Assembly (NCBI GenBank): GCA_025846845.1
Contig: JAOYTL010000001.1
Coordinates: 744,001 to 808,000, forward strand
DNA: 64,000 nucleotides
Reading direction: 5' to 3'
Source: Alloboseaceae bacterium BT-24-1
GTDB lineage: Bacteria > Pseudomonadota > Alphaproteobacteria > Rhizobiales > Beijerinckiaceae
The notes beneath the pieces were generated by a model. That model saw only the letters and a list, made by a program, of their open reading frames with translations, was not told the DNA's origin and made no database searches. Positions within the stretch are counted from its first letter, which is position 1. Every line of letters starts with the position of its first letter. The position numbers and the translations under genes are program-made. This document shows positions 25,638 through 34,019 of this stretch, in pieces.

Positions 25638-28574
25638 ATGCCGACGATCATTAAACCACGAAAGCTCGGCATCCTGACCAAGGTCGAGCGCCGGGGCGCT
25701 TCGGCAACCCTCGTCGTCTCGGCGCTCGGGCTGTTCTCGCTGCTCGAACCCAGTGATTTCGAACCCGATACCGCGCTCTGGCCGATGGCGATGGAGCAGA
25801 TGCCGGCGGGCACGATCTTCGACGCGGCGATGCCGAAACCATGCGGCGAGGTTCTCGTCGCCGGCTTCGCCAGGGCGCCGGACGGCGAGCCTGTCCCGGC
25901 GCTCACGCTCGATATCGCGCTCGGTGCTGTCCACAAGCGCCTCGCCGTCTTCGGCGACCGTGTCTGGCGCCAGACCGCAGGCGGTCCCGTCTTCGAGCCG
26001 CCCCGCCCCTTCACCGAGATGCCGCTTGTCCCGGAACGCTGCTTCGGCGGTCCGAACCATCCGGTCAACCCGCTCGGGCGCGGAGCGGAGGCGGCCGGCC
26101 GCGTCGATGCAGGCGAGATCGTCCTGCTGCCGAACATCGAGCGGGCCGACCAGCTGATCCGCAATGCCGACGACGTGCCGGAGCCGGTCCGACTAGGGCC
26201 GATCGATCCTGCCCACCCATCGCGGCGAGCGCTGGCCGGCACCTATGACGATCACTGGCTGAAGCACGGTTTCCCGGGACTGGCCCACGACGCCGATCCG
26301 CGCCTGTTTTGCGCCGCGACGCCAGACCAGAGGATTGAAGGCTACTTTTCCGGGCAGGAGCCGTTCCGGCTCGCAGGCTTCTCGGCTGAGCATCCGGTGC
26401 TCGAGGGCGCCTTGCCGGGGATGCGCGCCCGCATCTTCATCGCGCGCGCCGACGGCCTCTTCGAGCTGCCGAGCGTCCTCGACACCGCCTGGCTCTTCCC
26501 GTCCGCCCACAAGGGCGTGCTGATCTATCGCGGCGCCTGCCCCGTCGCCGACATCGACGGCGATGACGTGACCCATGTCATGCTCGCCTATGAGCGCCTC
26601 ACTGAGGAGCCGCGCTCCGTCGAGCATTACGTCGAAGCCTTCCGGCTGCGCAGCGATCCGGCTGAGAAGCCGAAATACGTCCTTGCCGACGCGGCGCTCT
26701 CGCCCCTCCTCGACCCCGCCGCGCTGGAGCGACGCCGGCTTGCCCGCATGGCCCATCACGAACGCCAGCGCGAGCGGACCGAGAAGGCGCAGCGGCTCGT
26801 CCTGCGCGACGCGCTCGACAAGGCCGGCCTGCCAGCAGCCTTCATGCCGAACTTGCCGCGGGCCGAGCCGCCGCCGGCCTGGATGCCCTCGCCGGAGGAG
26901 ATCGCCAGCGGCGAGATCGACTTCGCCGCCCTGTTCGAGGGCACGCAGCAGCTCCAGGTGCAGATGGACGAACGCGGCCGCCAGCTGGAGGCGCAGGCCC
27001 ATGCCATGGCGAATCACGGCGAGCGCTTCCGCCAGACGGGAGAACTCGGCGAGCTCGACGCCCTGCTCGCCGAGCTCGACCTGCCGGAACAGCCCAACCT
27101 CGCTGCGATCGTCCTGCCACCGGATTTCAAGCTGCCGGCGAGCACGGTCGATCCGCAAGCGGCGCTGCGCGAGGCGCTGCAGCGCTTCCACAGCGGGCTT
27201 GGAACAGCGCTCCTTGCCCCGGCTCGCGACGGCCTTGCCGGCGCGCAGGCGGCGCAGCGCGACGCGCCTCTCCCGGAGATGGCAGCAGCCGGCGGCAGAC
27301 AGGCGATCCAACTTCCAGCGGTGGCTGACGCTGCCGGCGATAAGCTGAAGCGAGCCTTCCCTGATCTGGCACCGCCCGGCCAATCGCTCGACGATCTTCT
27401 CGGCACGCTGCTGGCCGGCGATATCCTGCCGGTTTCAAAGGAACCGGCCGACCCGAAGGCGCAGCTTACGCGAGCGAGCGCGCAGCTCGACCAACTTGAG
27501 CCGCGGCTCGGGGAAGCGATGGCGGCGATGCGCCGGCTCGCCCCCCAGCCGATCCATCCGACCACGCCATTGCCGCCGGAAGCGGCGCTGCGCTTCGGCC
27601 AGGCGATCACCGCGATGAAGGGGGAAGGACTCGCCGGCCGCGACATGGCTGGCGCCGATCTCTCCGGCCAGGATTTCAGCGGCCTCGATCTCAGCGGCGC
27701 CTTCTTCGAGCAGTGCGATCTGCGCGGGGCGCGCTTTATCGGCGCCAATTGCGCCGGCGCCGTCTTCGCCGGCGCCGATCTGCGCGAGGCCGATTTCTCG
27801 CAGGCCAATCTGCTGGACGCCAATCTCGGCGGCGGCGACGCCCGCAGCGCGCGCTTTGCCGGCGCCGACCTGCGCCGGGCCCAATGGCTCAAGAGCCAGG
27901 TTGCGCAATGCGACTTCGCCGGCGCGCAGCTGGAACAGGCGAACTTCATCGAGACCGACCTGTCGGACGTCTCCTTCGCCGGCGCCCGGCTCGATCGAGT
28001 CACGATCCTGCGCTCGGGCCTGTCGCGGGCGATCCTGGCCGATGCCGTCATGGAAAGCTGCTCGCTGGTCGAGATTCGGGCGGACGGGCTCGACGCCCGC
28101 AGGCTCAAGGCGTTCAAGCTCTCCGCGGTGAAGCTGGAGGCGCCGGGCGCCGACTTTTCCGGAGCGCATTTGCAGCAGTGCGGGTTCCACGCAGGCTGCG
28201 ATCTCACCGGTGCGCGCTTCGACGGCGCCGTCGGCATGAACGGCTCCTTCCGCGGCGCCCGGCTGATCCGCGCCAGCTTCACGCGGGCGAGCTTCAACCG
28301 GGTCGATTTCGGCGAGGCCGATCTCAGCGAGGCCGATCTCGCCCTCGCCTCGCTGAAACAGGCCTCGCTCGGCAAGGCGATCCTGCTGCGGGCCGATCTC
28401 TTCGGCGCCAATCTGTTCAACGCCCAGGCGCGCCGTGCCCATCTCGACGGCGCGCGGCTGCTGCGGGCCAATCTCTATGGCTGCGATCTCTCGGATGCGT
28501 CGCTCGTCGGCGCCGACCTGACGCAGGCCCTGCTCGACAAGACCATATTCGGGGTGCCCAGCGATGCGCCGTGA
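25638..28574 (+). CDS. DUF2169 protein fused to a long pentapeptide-repeat domain
   Basis: This 978-residue protein has an N-terminal DUF2169-type domain (about 1-310). It contains segments such as HPSRRALAGTYDDHW, FFCAA-like LFCAATPDQRIEGYF and LNGAP-like DGDDVTHVMLAYERL. A middle helical, alanine-rich region follows (about 330-650). From about residue 664 to the end there are pentapeptide repeats of the A(D/N)LxX type (for example GADLSGQDFSGLDLSGAFF), forming a right-handed square beta-helix. DUF2169 proteins occur in T6SS loci with DUF4150 and DUF3540 proteins and are thought to help load PAAR-like tips; this is family knowledge, not shown here. The fusion to pentapeptides is the distinctive feature. 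It overlaps the next gene by 11 bases. Confidence 0.9.
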   Translation: MPTIIKPRKLGILTKVERRGASATLVVSALGLFSLLEPSDFEPDTALWPMAMEQMPAGTIFDAAMPKPCGEVLVAGFARAPDGEPVPALTLDIALGAVHKRLAVFGDRVWRQTAGGPVFEPPRPFTEMPLVPERCFGGPNHPVNPLGRGAEAAGRVDAGEIVLLPNIERADQLIRNADDVPEPVRLGPIDPAHPSRRALAGTYDDHWLKHGFPGLAHDADPRLFCAATPDQRIEGYFSGQEPFRLAGFSAEHPVLEGALPGMRARIFIARADGLFELPSVLDTAWLFPSAHKGVLIYRGACPVADIDGDDVTHVMLAYERLTEEPRSVEHYVEAFRLRSDPAEKPKYVLADAALSPLLDPAALERRRLARMAHHERQRERTEKAQRLVLRDALDKAGLPAAFMPNLPRAEPPPAWMPSPEEIASGEIDFAALFEGTQQLQVQMDERGRQLEAQAHAMANHGERFRQTGELGELDALLAELDLPEQPNLAAIVLPPDFKLPASTVDPQAALREALQRFHSGLGTALLAPARDGLAGAQAAQRDAPLPEMAAAGGRQAIQLPAVADAAGDKLKRAFPDLAPPGQSLDDLLGTLLAGDILPVSKEPADPKAQLTRASAQLDQLEPRLGEAMAAMRRLAPQPIHPTTPLPPEAALRFGQAITAMKGEGLAGRDMAGADLSGQDFSGLDLSGAFFEQCDLRGARFIGANCAGAVFAGADLREADFSQANLLDANLGGGDARSARFAGADLRRAQWLKSQVAQCDFAGAQLEQANFIETDLSDVSFAGARLDRVTILRSGLSRAILADAVMESCSLVEIRADGLDARRLKAFKLSAVKLEAPGADFSGAHLQQCGFHAGCDLTGARFDGAVGMNGSFRGARLIRASFTRASFNRVDFGEADLSEADLALASLKQASLGKAILLRADLFGANLFNAQARRAHLDGARLLRANLYGCDLSDASLVGADLTQALLDKTIFGVPSDAP

Positions 28575-29631
28575 GGATCTGCTTGAGCGCGTCGAGCTTG
28601 GCCTGCCCGTCGAGGGAGCCTCCTTCGTCGAGGCGGATTTCAACCGCATCTCGCTGGACGGCGCGATCCTGATCGGCTGCGATTTCTCCGGAGCGCGTTT
28701 CCACGAAGCACGCCTGAGACAATGCCAGTTCGTTCAATGCCGTTTCGAGCGGGCGGATTTCAGCGGGGCGGAATTCGACACGGTGCAATGGCCTCGTACC
28801 GGCCTGGTCGCCTCATCTTTCGCCCGCGCCACGCTGCTCCATTGCCAGTTCGCCGAAGCCGACGCGACCGAAGCCGATTTCACTGGCGCGAAACTCCTCA
28901 GCACGAGCTTCGCCCGGGTCGATCTGTCCCGATCCTGCTTCGCTGGGGCTCAATTGACGACAGTCGCGATGATCGAATGCGCTCTCGCAAGCATTGATCT
29001 GTCGGATGCGACAATCCGCGGCCTGACGCTGGTCAAGGGCGATCTGCGAACCGCCATCCTCGATGACGCCGACATCGATACGATGTTCGCCATGGAGGCG
29101 GACATATCGGATCGCGACTTGCGCAATGTACGGCTGTCACGCCTCAATCTGATGAAAGCGCGTCTCGCCGGCAGCAATCTCGCCGGCGTCGATCTCTCCC
29201 AGAGCCTCTTCCTCGAGGCCGATCTCTCGCGCGCCGATTTCTCCGGGGCAAAGCTGCCGATGGCGTTGATGATCGGCGCCGATCTCACGGCCGCGAAATT
29301 GGTTGGAGCAGATCTCACCAGCGCGAATTTCAGCGAGGCGAAGCTCGCTGGCGCCGACCTCTCAGATGCGCGGCTGAGCAATGCTCTCTTCGAACGCGCT
29401 GACTGCGCCGCGGCCCGTTTCGAGCGCGCCTTGCTCGACCATGCGCAATTCCCCTACGCCCGGCTCGACGGAGCGTCCTTCATCGCGGCGCGCTTTCATC
29501 GCACCAATCTTCACGCCATCTCGGCGGAAGGCACGCTGTTCCAGCATGCGACGGGTTCGACCCTTCCGACCGATCCACAGCGCGCCGTGGCCGATCTCTA
29601 CGATCCCGCGCGCGTCGCGGCCCTGACCTGA
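28564..29631 (+). CDS. Pentapeptide-repeat protein
   Basis: This 355-residue protein consists almost entirely of pentapeptide repeats (ADFSGAEF, ADLSRADFSGAKL, GADLTAAKLVGADLTSANF), from about residue 15 to 330, so it should fold as one long beta-helical rod. It starts inside the end of the DUF2169-pentapeptide gene, which implies translational coupling and possibly origin by duplication of that gene's C-terminal half. It has no signal peptide. In T6SS cassettes such proteins accompany DUF2169/DUF4150; a scaffold or adaptor role is inferred. Confidence 0.92.
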   Translation: MRREDLLERVELGLPVEGASFVEADFNRISLDGAILIGCDFSGARFHEARLRQCQFVQCRFERADFSGAEFDTVQWPRTGLVASSFARATLLHCQFAEADATEADFTGAKLLSTSFARVDLSRSCFAGAQLTTVAMIECALASIDLSDATIRGLTLVKGDLRTAILDDADIDTMFAMEADISDRDLRNVRLSRLNLMKARLAGSNLAGVDLSQSLFLEADLSRADFSGAKLPMALMIGADLTAAKLVGADLTSANFSEAKLAGADLSDARLSNALFERADCAAARFERALLDHAQFPYARLDGASFIAARFHRTNLHAISAEGTLFQHATGSTLPTDPQRAVADLYDPARVAALT

Positions 29632-29642
29632 GGAGGCACGCG

Positions 29643-30047
29643 ATGGTCTTCGTCAACTCCTCCGGGCCGATCCCCGCCCCCGACTTCGCCTTTCCCGATG
29701 TCTGCCTGACGCCGGTGGTCGTGCCGGTGCCGGTGCCCTATCCAAACCTCGCGCTCGCACCGACGGCGATCCCGACGCAGCTCACCACCTTCCTGACCTG
29801 CATGCCGGCCCACAACCTCCTGACCACGAAGCCGATCAGCCTCGGCGACCAGCCCGGCGTCCTGCTCGGCGTGGCCTCGGGCTTCGTCATGGGGCCGGTG
29901 AAGCACGCGATGGGCTCGGTGACGATGTTCCTCGGCGGCCCGCCCGCCACGAAGATGCTCAACCCGACAATGCAGAACGGCATGAGCCCGAACATTGTCG
30001 GCGTCACGCTCGCCCCCAGCCAGGTCACCACGATCTGCCTGTCCTGA
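29643..30047 (+). CDS. DUF4150 (PAAR-like) T6SS tip protein
   Basis: This 134-residue protein matches the DUF4150/Tox-PAAR-like family. It opens MVFVNSSGPIPAPDFAFPDVCLTP, continues with VPVPYPNLALAPTA and has the glycine-rich SGFVMGPVKHAMGSVTMFLGGPPATKM segment. PAAR-like proteins sharpen and cap the VgrG spike and carry fused or bound effectors. No toxin domain is fused here, so cargo would be bound separately, plausibly by products of the following genes. It starts 11 bases after the pentapeptide gene behind a strong GAGGAGG ribosome site. Confidence 0.93.
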   Translation: MVFVNSSGPIPAPDFAFPDVCLTPVVVPVPVPYPNLALAPTAIPTQLTTFLTCMPAHNLLTTKPISLGDQPGVLLGVASGFVMGPVKHAMGSVTMFLGGPPATKMLNPTMQNGMSPNIVGVTLAPSQVTTICLS

Positions 30048-30085
30048 GACAACGGCCGCATTTCTGATCCCACGGGAGAGCACCG

Positions 30086-31579
30086 ATGATGCCCGCCGCA
30101 ACCGCCTTGATCCCGCCCGCCGGCCCTATGCCGGCGCTGCGCCCGGCAACGGTCATCGCCCGCACCGGCGACCGGCTGCTTCTCCGGAGCGAGGCCGGCG
30201 AGGTTCGAGCCTGCGTGGCCCTCTCCTGCCCGCTCTCCCCAAAGGTCGGCGACGAGGTCCTTGCCTGGGCCGCCGGCGAGGAGTGGCACATCCTCGCCGT
30301 GCTCGGTCGCAGTGCGCAGCCGGAACAGCATGATCGTCCGAATGGCCTGGAAGGCGTGATCGACGGCGAAGCGAAGCCGCTGCCGCCGGTGCCGCATTAC
30401 GAGGACGCCTCGGTCACCGAAGGTGAGGCCGCGGCCGGCCGGCCTTATACCCGCATCGACGTGCCGCTGAAGCCCGACGAATTTGGCAGCGGCACCTATC
30501 TGCGCCTCGGCGCCTATGTCGAAGGCGAGGAGGGCTCGATGATGCCCGACCTCGCGCTGTCCAAGAGCACCGCCTCGAACACGACCAAGACCGAACCGAG
30601 CCCGGACCTGTCGCTGACCGCGCTGCTCAGCGGCAAGAATCCCTTTGTCACCATGGCCGAGACCGCCAACGAGGCCAAAACGAGCGACGCGACCAATGCC
30701 GATGGCAGCGTCAAGCAGGGCTATCTGAAGCGCGGCGACAAGTTCGTGAAGAACAAGGCCGGCCAGATGGAGCTACTGACCATCTCGACCAAGGCCACGA
30801 CGACGACCTCCTCCGGCGATGGCTTCCTCGGCAAGACCGATTCAGACGTCAATCTCTCCGTCGGCGGCGGCATGCTGGTCGACATCGTCAAGGGCCAGAC
30901 CACCAACGTCTCGGACGGGGACATCAAGTTCACGGCGCCGGCCGGCGTCTTTGCCGTCAACGCCCTCTCTGGCGTCTCGATCACTGCCGGCACGCCGGAC
31001 GCGCCGGCCAACATCTCCCTGCTCGCCTATGGCTATGTGAAGAACGAGGCCAAGGGGCCGCTCTCGGAATGGCTCTACTCCACCTCCGAGAAGAAGACCT
31101 ACGGCACTGCCAAGGAGTGGTTCTACGGCGAGAAATACACGGAGTTTCGCGGCTACGAAGAGAAGAAGTTCTTCGGCACCTCGATCAGCTATTTCCTCGG
31201 CGACCAGATCTCGACCAACCTCGCCGCGCGCATCAGCATGACGCTGGCGGCGACGCTGACCCTCGCTTTGGGCACGGAGTTCCGCCTCAACGCCGCGATC
31301 GATCTCAAGATCAATCTCGCCATCGACATGAACATCATCATCGGCGTCGCCTTCAAGGGCGTCATCGGTCTCGACACCAAGGCGGTGCTCGGCTCGGACT
31401 TCAAATACGTCAACGGCCTGGATTTCAAATGGGTCGGCGTCGATGGCAAGAAATTCGGTTTGGAGCTGAAGAACGCCGACATGAACGCCTATCTCAAGGC
31501 GGTCGTGATCGGGAAGAGCACAGTCGAGATCGGCGGCAAGGACGTCGATGTCAAAACCGGCCTGCTTCTCAGGTCATGA
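30086..31579 (+). CDS. DUF3540-like N-terminal module with long unrecognised beta-rich tail
   Basis: This is a 497-residue protein. Residues about 20-75 (ATVIARTGDRLLLRSEAGEVRACVALSC split by a variable turn, then DEVLAWAAGEEWHILAVLGR) align with the N-terminus of the next gene's product and look like a small OB-fold or gp5-like module. Residues about 250-497 are regular alternating hydrophobic/polar strands (LSVGGGMLVDIV, GDIKFTAPAGVFAV, LNAAIDLKINLAIDMNIIIGVAF, FKYVNGLDFKWVGVDGKKF) that would suit a beta-helical needle. I do not recognise this tail. There is no signal peptide or clear enzyme motif. It may be an alternative spike needle or a T6SS effector. It overlaps the next gene by ATGA. 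Confidence 0.75.
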   Translation: MMPAATALIPPAGPMPALRPATVIARTGDRLLLRSEAGEVRACVALSCPLSPKVGDEVLAWAAGEEWHILAVLGRSAQPEQHDRPNGLEGVIDGEAKPLPPVPHYEDASVTEGEAAAGRPYTRIDVPLKPDEFGSGTYLRLGAYVEGEEGSMMPDLALSKSTASNTTKTEPSPDLSLTALLSGKNPFVTMAETANEAKTSDATNADGSVKQGYLKRGDKFVKNKAGQMELLTISTKATTTTSSGDGFLGKTDSDVNLSVGGGMLVDIVKGQTTNVSDGDIKFTAPAGVFAVNALSGVSITAGTPDAPANISLLAYGYVKNEAKGPLSEWLYSTSEKKTYGTAKEWFYGEKYTEFRGYEEKKFFGTSISYFLGDQISTNLAARISMTLAATLTLALGTEFRLNAAIDLKINLAIDMNIIIGVAFKGVIGLDTKAVLGSDFKYVNGLDFKWVGVDGKKFGLELKNADMNAYLKAVVIGKSTVEIGGKDVDVKTGLLLRS

Positions 31580-32241
31580 GCCCGTCCTTGCGCAACTCCT
31601 ACGCCATCGCTGACGCGTCGGCCGGCGCGAATTCCGCGCCTTTCGGGGCAGCGGACGGGCTGAGTTCCGCGCGCGTGCTCGCGATCACCGGTGAACGCTG
31701 CCTGGTGCAGGACGAGGCGGGGACGCGCGAGGCCTCGCGCGCTGTCTCCTGCCTGATCCAACCGCAGCCCGAGGACGAAGTGCTCATCGTCGCGTCCGGC
31801 CGACGTATCTTCATTCTGGCGGTCCTGACCCGCACTGGCCTAGGCGATGCAACCCTCACCTTGCCGGACCGGGCTGCAAGCCTTGCCATCGCGGCGCCAA
31901 GCATCGCTCTCAACGCCACGGCCCGGCTCGGGCTCGAAGCGCCGGAAGTGGCCGTGACCAGTAGGCGCTTCCACCTTGTTACGGACGTGCTGACGCAGAT
32001 TTCGCGATTGGCGTCCGTGATCGGCGACGCCCTGACCACCGTCGTCGGCCGCCAGTCGACCGTAGCGCAGCGCATCGAAGTGACGTCGCAGGAGCGGAAT
32101 ACCGCGATCGCCGGCATCGACAGCGAGCGCATCGGCACGCATCTTTCTCAGACCGAACTCACCACGGTCAGCGCAGCGATCGAGACGCATCTGGCCCGCG
32201 ACGATATCCGTCTCGACGCCAAGCGCGTGACGATCGGATGA
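31576..32241 (+). CDS. DUF3540-family protein
   Basis: This 221-residue protein has a probable OB-like module (about 30-85: SARVLAITGERCLVQDEAG, VSCLIQPQPEDEVLIV, IFILAVLTR). Strands (ALNATARLGLEAPEVAVTSRRF) and a helical segment (VLTQISRLASVIGDALTTVVGRQS) that could form a trimeric coil follow. DUF3540 genes are found beside DUF2169 and DUF4150 genes in T6SS loci. The start is ATG at 31576, overlapping the previous stop (ATGA); the frame extends far upstream only as a shadow. Its module is paralogous to that of the preceding gene. Confidence 0.8.
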   Translation: MSPSLRNSYAIADASAGANSAPFGAADGLSSARVLAITGERCLVQDEAGTREASRAVSCLIQPQPEDEVLIVASGRRIFILAVLTRTGLGDATLTLPDRAASLAIAAPSIALNATARLGLEAPEVAVTSRRFHLVTDVLTQISRLASVIGDALTTVVGRQSTVAQRIEVTSQERNTAIAGIDSERIGTHLSQTELTTVSAAIETHLARDDIRLDAKRVTIG

Positions 32242-34019
32242 GCGCGCCGGCAGCCGCCACCAGCCATGCGACCAGGGTGCGGGCCGGGCTGAAGCGCCTG
32301 TCCGAAGGCCGGACGGACGAAGCCGAGGCGATCCTGCGCGAGGCGCTCGCGGCCCGGCCGGACGACCCTTGGGTCCTGAACGGGCTCGGCGGCGTCGCCT
32401 TGCTGCGGCGCGACACGGCTGCGGCCGAAAGGCTGATCGGCGCCGCGGCAAGATTGCAGCCGGGGGAGCCCGAAATCCTCGCCAATCTCGCCGCCCTGCA
32501 CACTGAATGCGATCGCCTCGACGACGCCGAAACCTGCCTCGGCGAAGCGGTTCGCCTCGCCCCTCACCATGCGGGCATAAGGGAACGCCGGGCCGAGCTT
32601 CTGCTGGCACGACGGCGCCCGGAGGATGCGGCCGGCGAGGCCCAGCATGCGCTGGAATGCGATCCCGAGCGGCCGCGCGCCTGGCTGCTGCGCGGCCTCT
32701 GCGCGCTTGCAGCCTCGGACCGGCCGCTTGCCATCGCCTGCTTCGAGGAAGCCATCGCGCTGGACGAAGCCTGTGTCGCGGCCTGGCACAACCTCACCGA
32801 AGCCCATGCCTCGCTCGGAGATGAGGCGGCCGCGATCGACTGTGCCGAGCGGGCCTATCTCTGCGCCCCATCGAATCCGACGCATATCGTCACCTTGGCG
32901 CGGCTCCTCGCCGCCCGCGGTCCCGGCCGTTCAGGAGACCTGCTGCGGCGTGCGCTGGCCCTCGCGCCGGGCCATCTGCCCGCGCTGGAGCTGCAAGCGC
33001 TGATTGCGACGGACGATGCTGCGGCACGACCGGCCTTTGCCGCTCTGGCCGCGGCTGCGCGCGGGAATGGAGCGGAGAGCGGCTCCGCCTTGCTCGCCTT
33101 GGCGCGCGCGCTGGCAGGCGTCGGGCGCTTCGGCGACGCGCTGCTGGCAAGCGAGCGTGCCGCGGCAATGCAGCTCCCCGAGGCCCGTCCACTGCGGCAC
33201 GCCTGCCTGTTCGCGCTCGGCCGCTTCGGAGAGGCCTACGGCGAGCCAGAGCCACGCGGGGCCGCCGACGCGGTGCTCATCCCGCCCGATATGCCGCTCG
33301 GCGAAGTCGTCTTCGCGCTGCGCCTGCTGCCGGCGCTAAGCGCGCAAGCAGGCCGGAAGCTCCCGCTGCTGGCGCCGCCGGCCCTGCATTCGCTGCTGGC
33401 GCCGCTCGCGCCCTCTCTCGCGGAAGCGGACCACGCGGGCGCCTCGCAGCCGCTCGTTCTCGCCGAGGCGATGGCGCATCTGCGCGCCGATGGGGGCATG
33501 CTCGCCATGTCAGCGCCCTATATCGAGGTCGAAGCCGGCCGCGCCCAGCTCTGGCAAGACGCGCTCGCCGCGCTCCCCGGCCCGCGCATCGGCATCGTCT
33601 GGTCGGCCCGTATTCCTGGAATGGGACTGGAGAGCCTCCTGACTGCCACCAAGTCATTCGGCACGGTGGTGAGCCTGGCGATCGGCGCGGCGCGGGACGA
33701 ACTCGCCCGCGCGCCAGATGTCATCGATGCCGGCCACCGGATCGGCGGGCCGGAAGATCTCGCCGCCGCCATCGCCTCGCTCGACCTGGTGCTGGCGCCG
33801 GATTGCCTCGCTTTGCATCTTGCGGGTGCGCTCGGCCAGCCCGGTATCGCGCTGCTGTCGCGCGCGCCACACTGGATCTGGCAGGAGGAAGCGGGGGGAG
33901 CGAGGTTCTATCCTTCGCTGACGCCGTACCGGGCGGGAGGATCGCCCGAGGTGGCTTCGTCCAGCTTGGAGCTCGAACGACTCATCCGCACGCGTCTTGC
34001 CGCCGAAGCGGAAGCATGA
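32238..34019 (+). CDS. TPR-repeat protein with degenerate glycosyltransferase-like C-terminus
   Basis: This 593-residue protein has about six tetratricopeptide repeats in residues 10-250 (AEAILREALAARPDDPWVLNGLG, AACFEEAIALDEACVAAWHNL-type helices). The C-terminal 200 residues resemble the domain of TPR glycosyltransferases (GT9/GT41-like): SLDLVLAPDCLALHLAGALGQPGIALL and WIWQEEAGGARFYPS. The usual VWAGxPxHxxD nucleotide-sugar motif is replaced by VWSARIPGMG, and the usual V-D-T before the HLAGALG segment is A-P-D-C-L, so catalysis is doubtful. It may be an adaptor. The ATG overlaps the DUF3540 stop, and its stop overlaps the next ATG. Confidence 0.8.
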   Translation: MSAPAAATSHATRVRAGLKRLSEGRTDEAEAILREALAARPDDPWVLNGLGGVALLRRDTAAAERLIGAAARLQPGEPEILANLAALHTECDRLDDAETCLGEAVRLAPHHAGIRERRAELLLARRRPEDAAGEAQHALECDPERPRAWLLRGLCALAASDRPLAIACFEEAIALDEACVAAWHNLTEAHASLGDEAAAIDCAERAYLCAPSNPTHIVTLARLLAARGPGRSGDLLRRALALAPGHLPALELQALIATDDAAARPAFAALAAAARGNGAESGSALLALARALAGVGRFGDALLASERAAAMQLPEARPLRHACLFALGRFGEAYGEPEPRGAADAVLIPPDMPLGEVVFALRLLPALSAQAGRKLPLLAPPALHSLLAPLAPSLAEADHAGASQPLVLAEAMAHLRADGGMLAMSAPYIEVEAGRAQLWQDALAALPGPRIGIVWSARIPGMGLESLLTATKSFGTVVSLAIGAARDELARAPDVIDAGHRIGGPEDLAAAIASLDLVLAPDCLALHLAGALGQPGIALLSRAPHWIWQEEAGGARFYPSLTPYRAGGSPEVASSSLELERLIRTRLAAEAEA

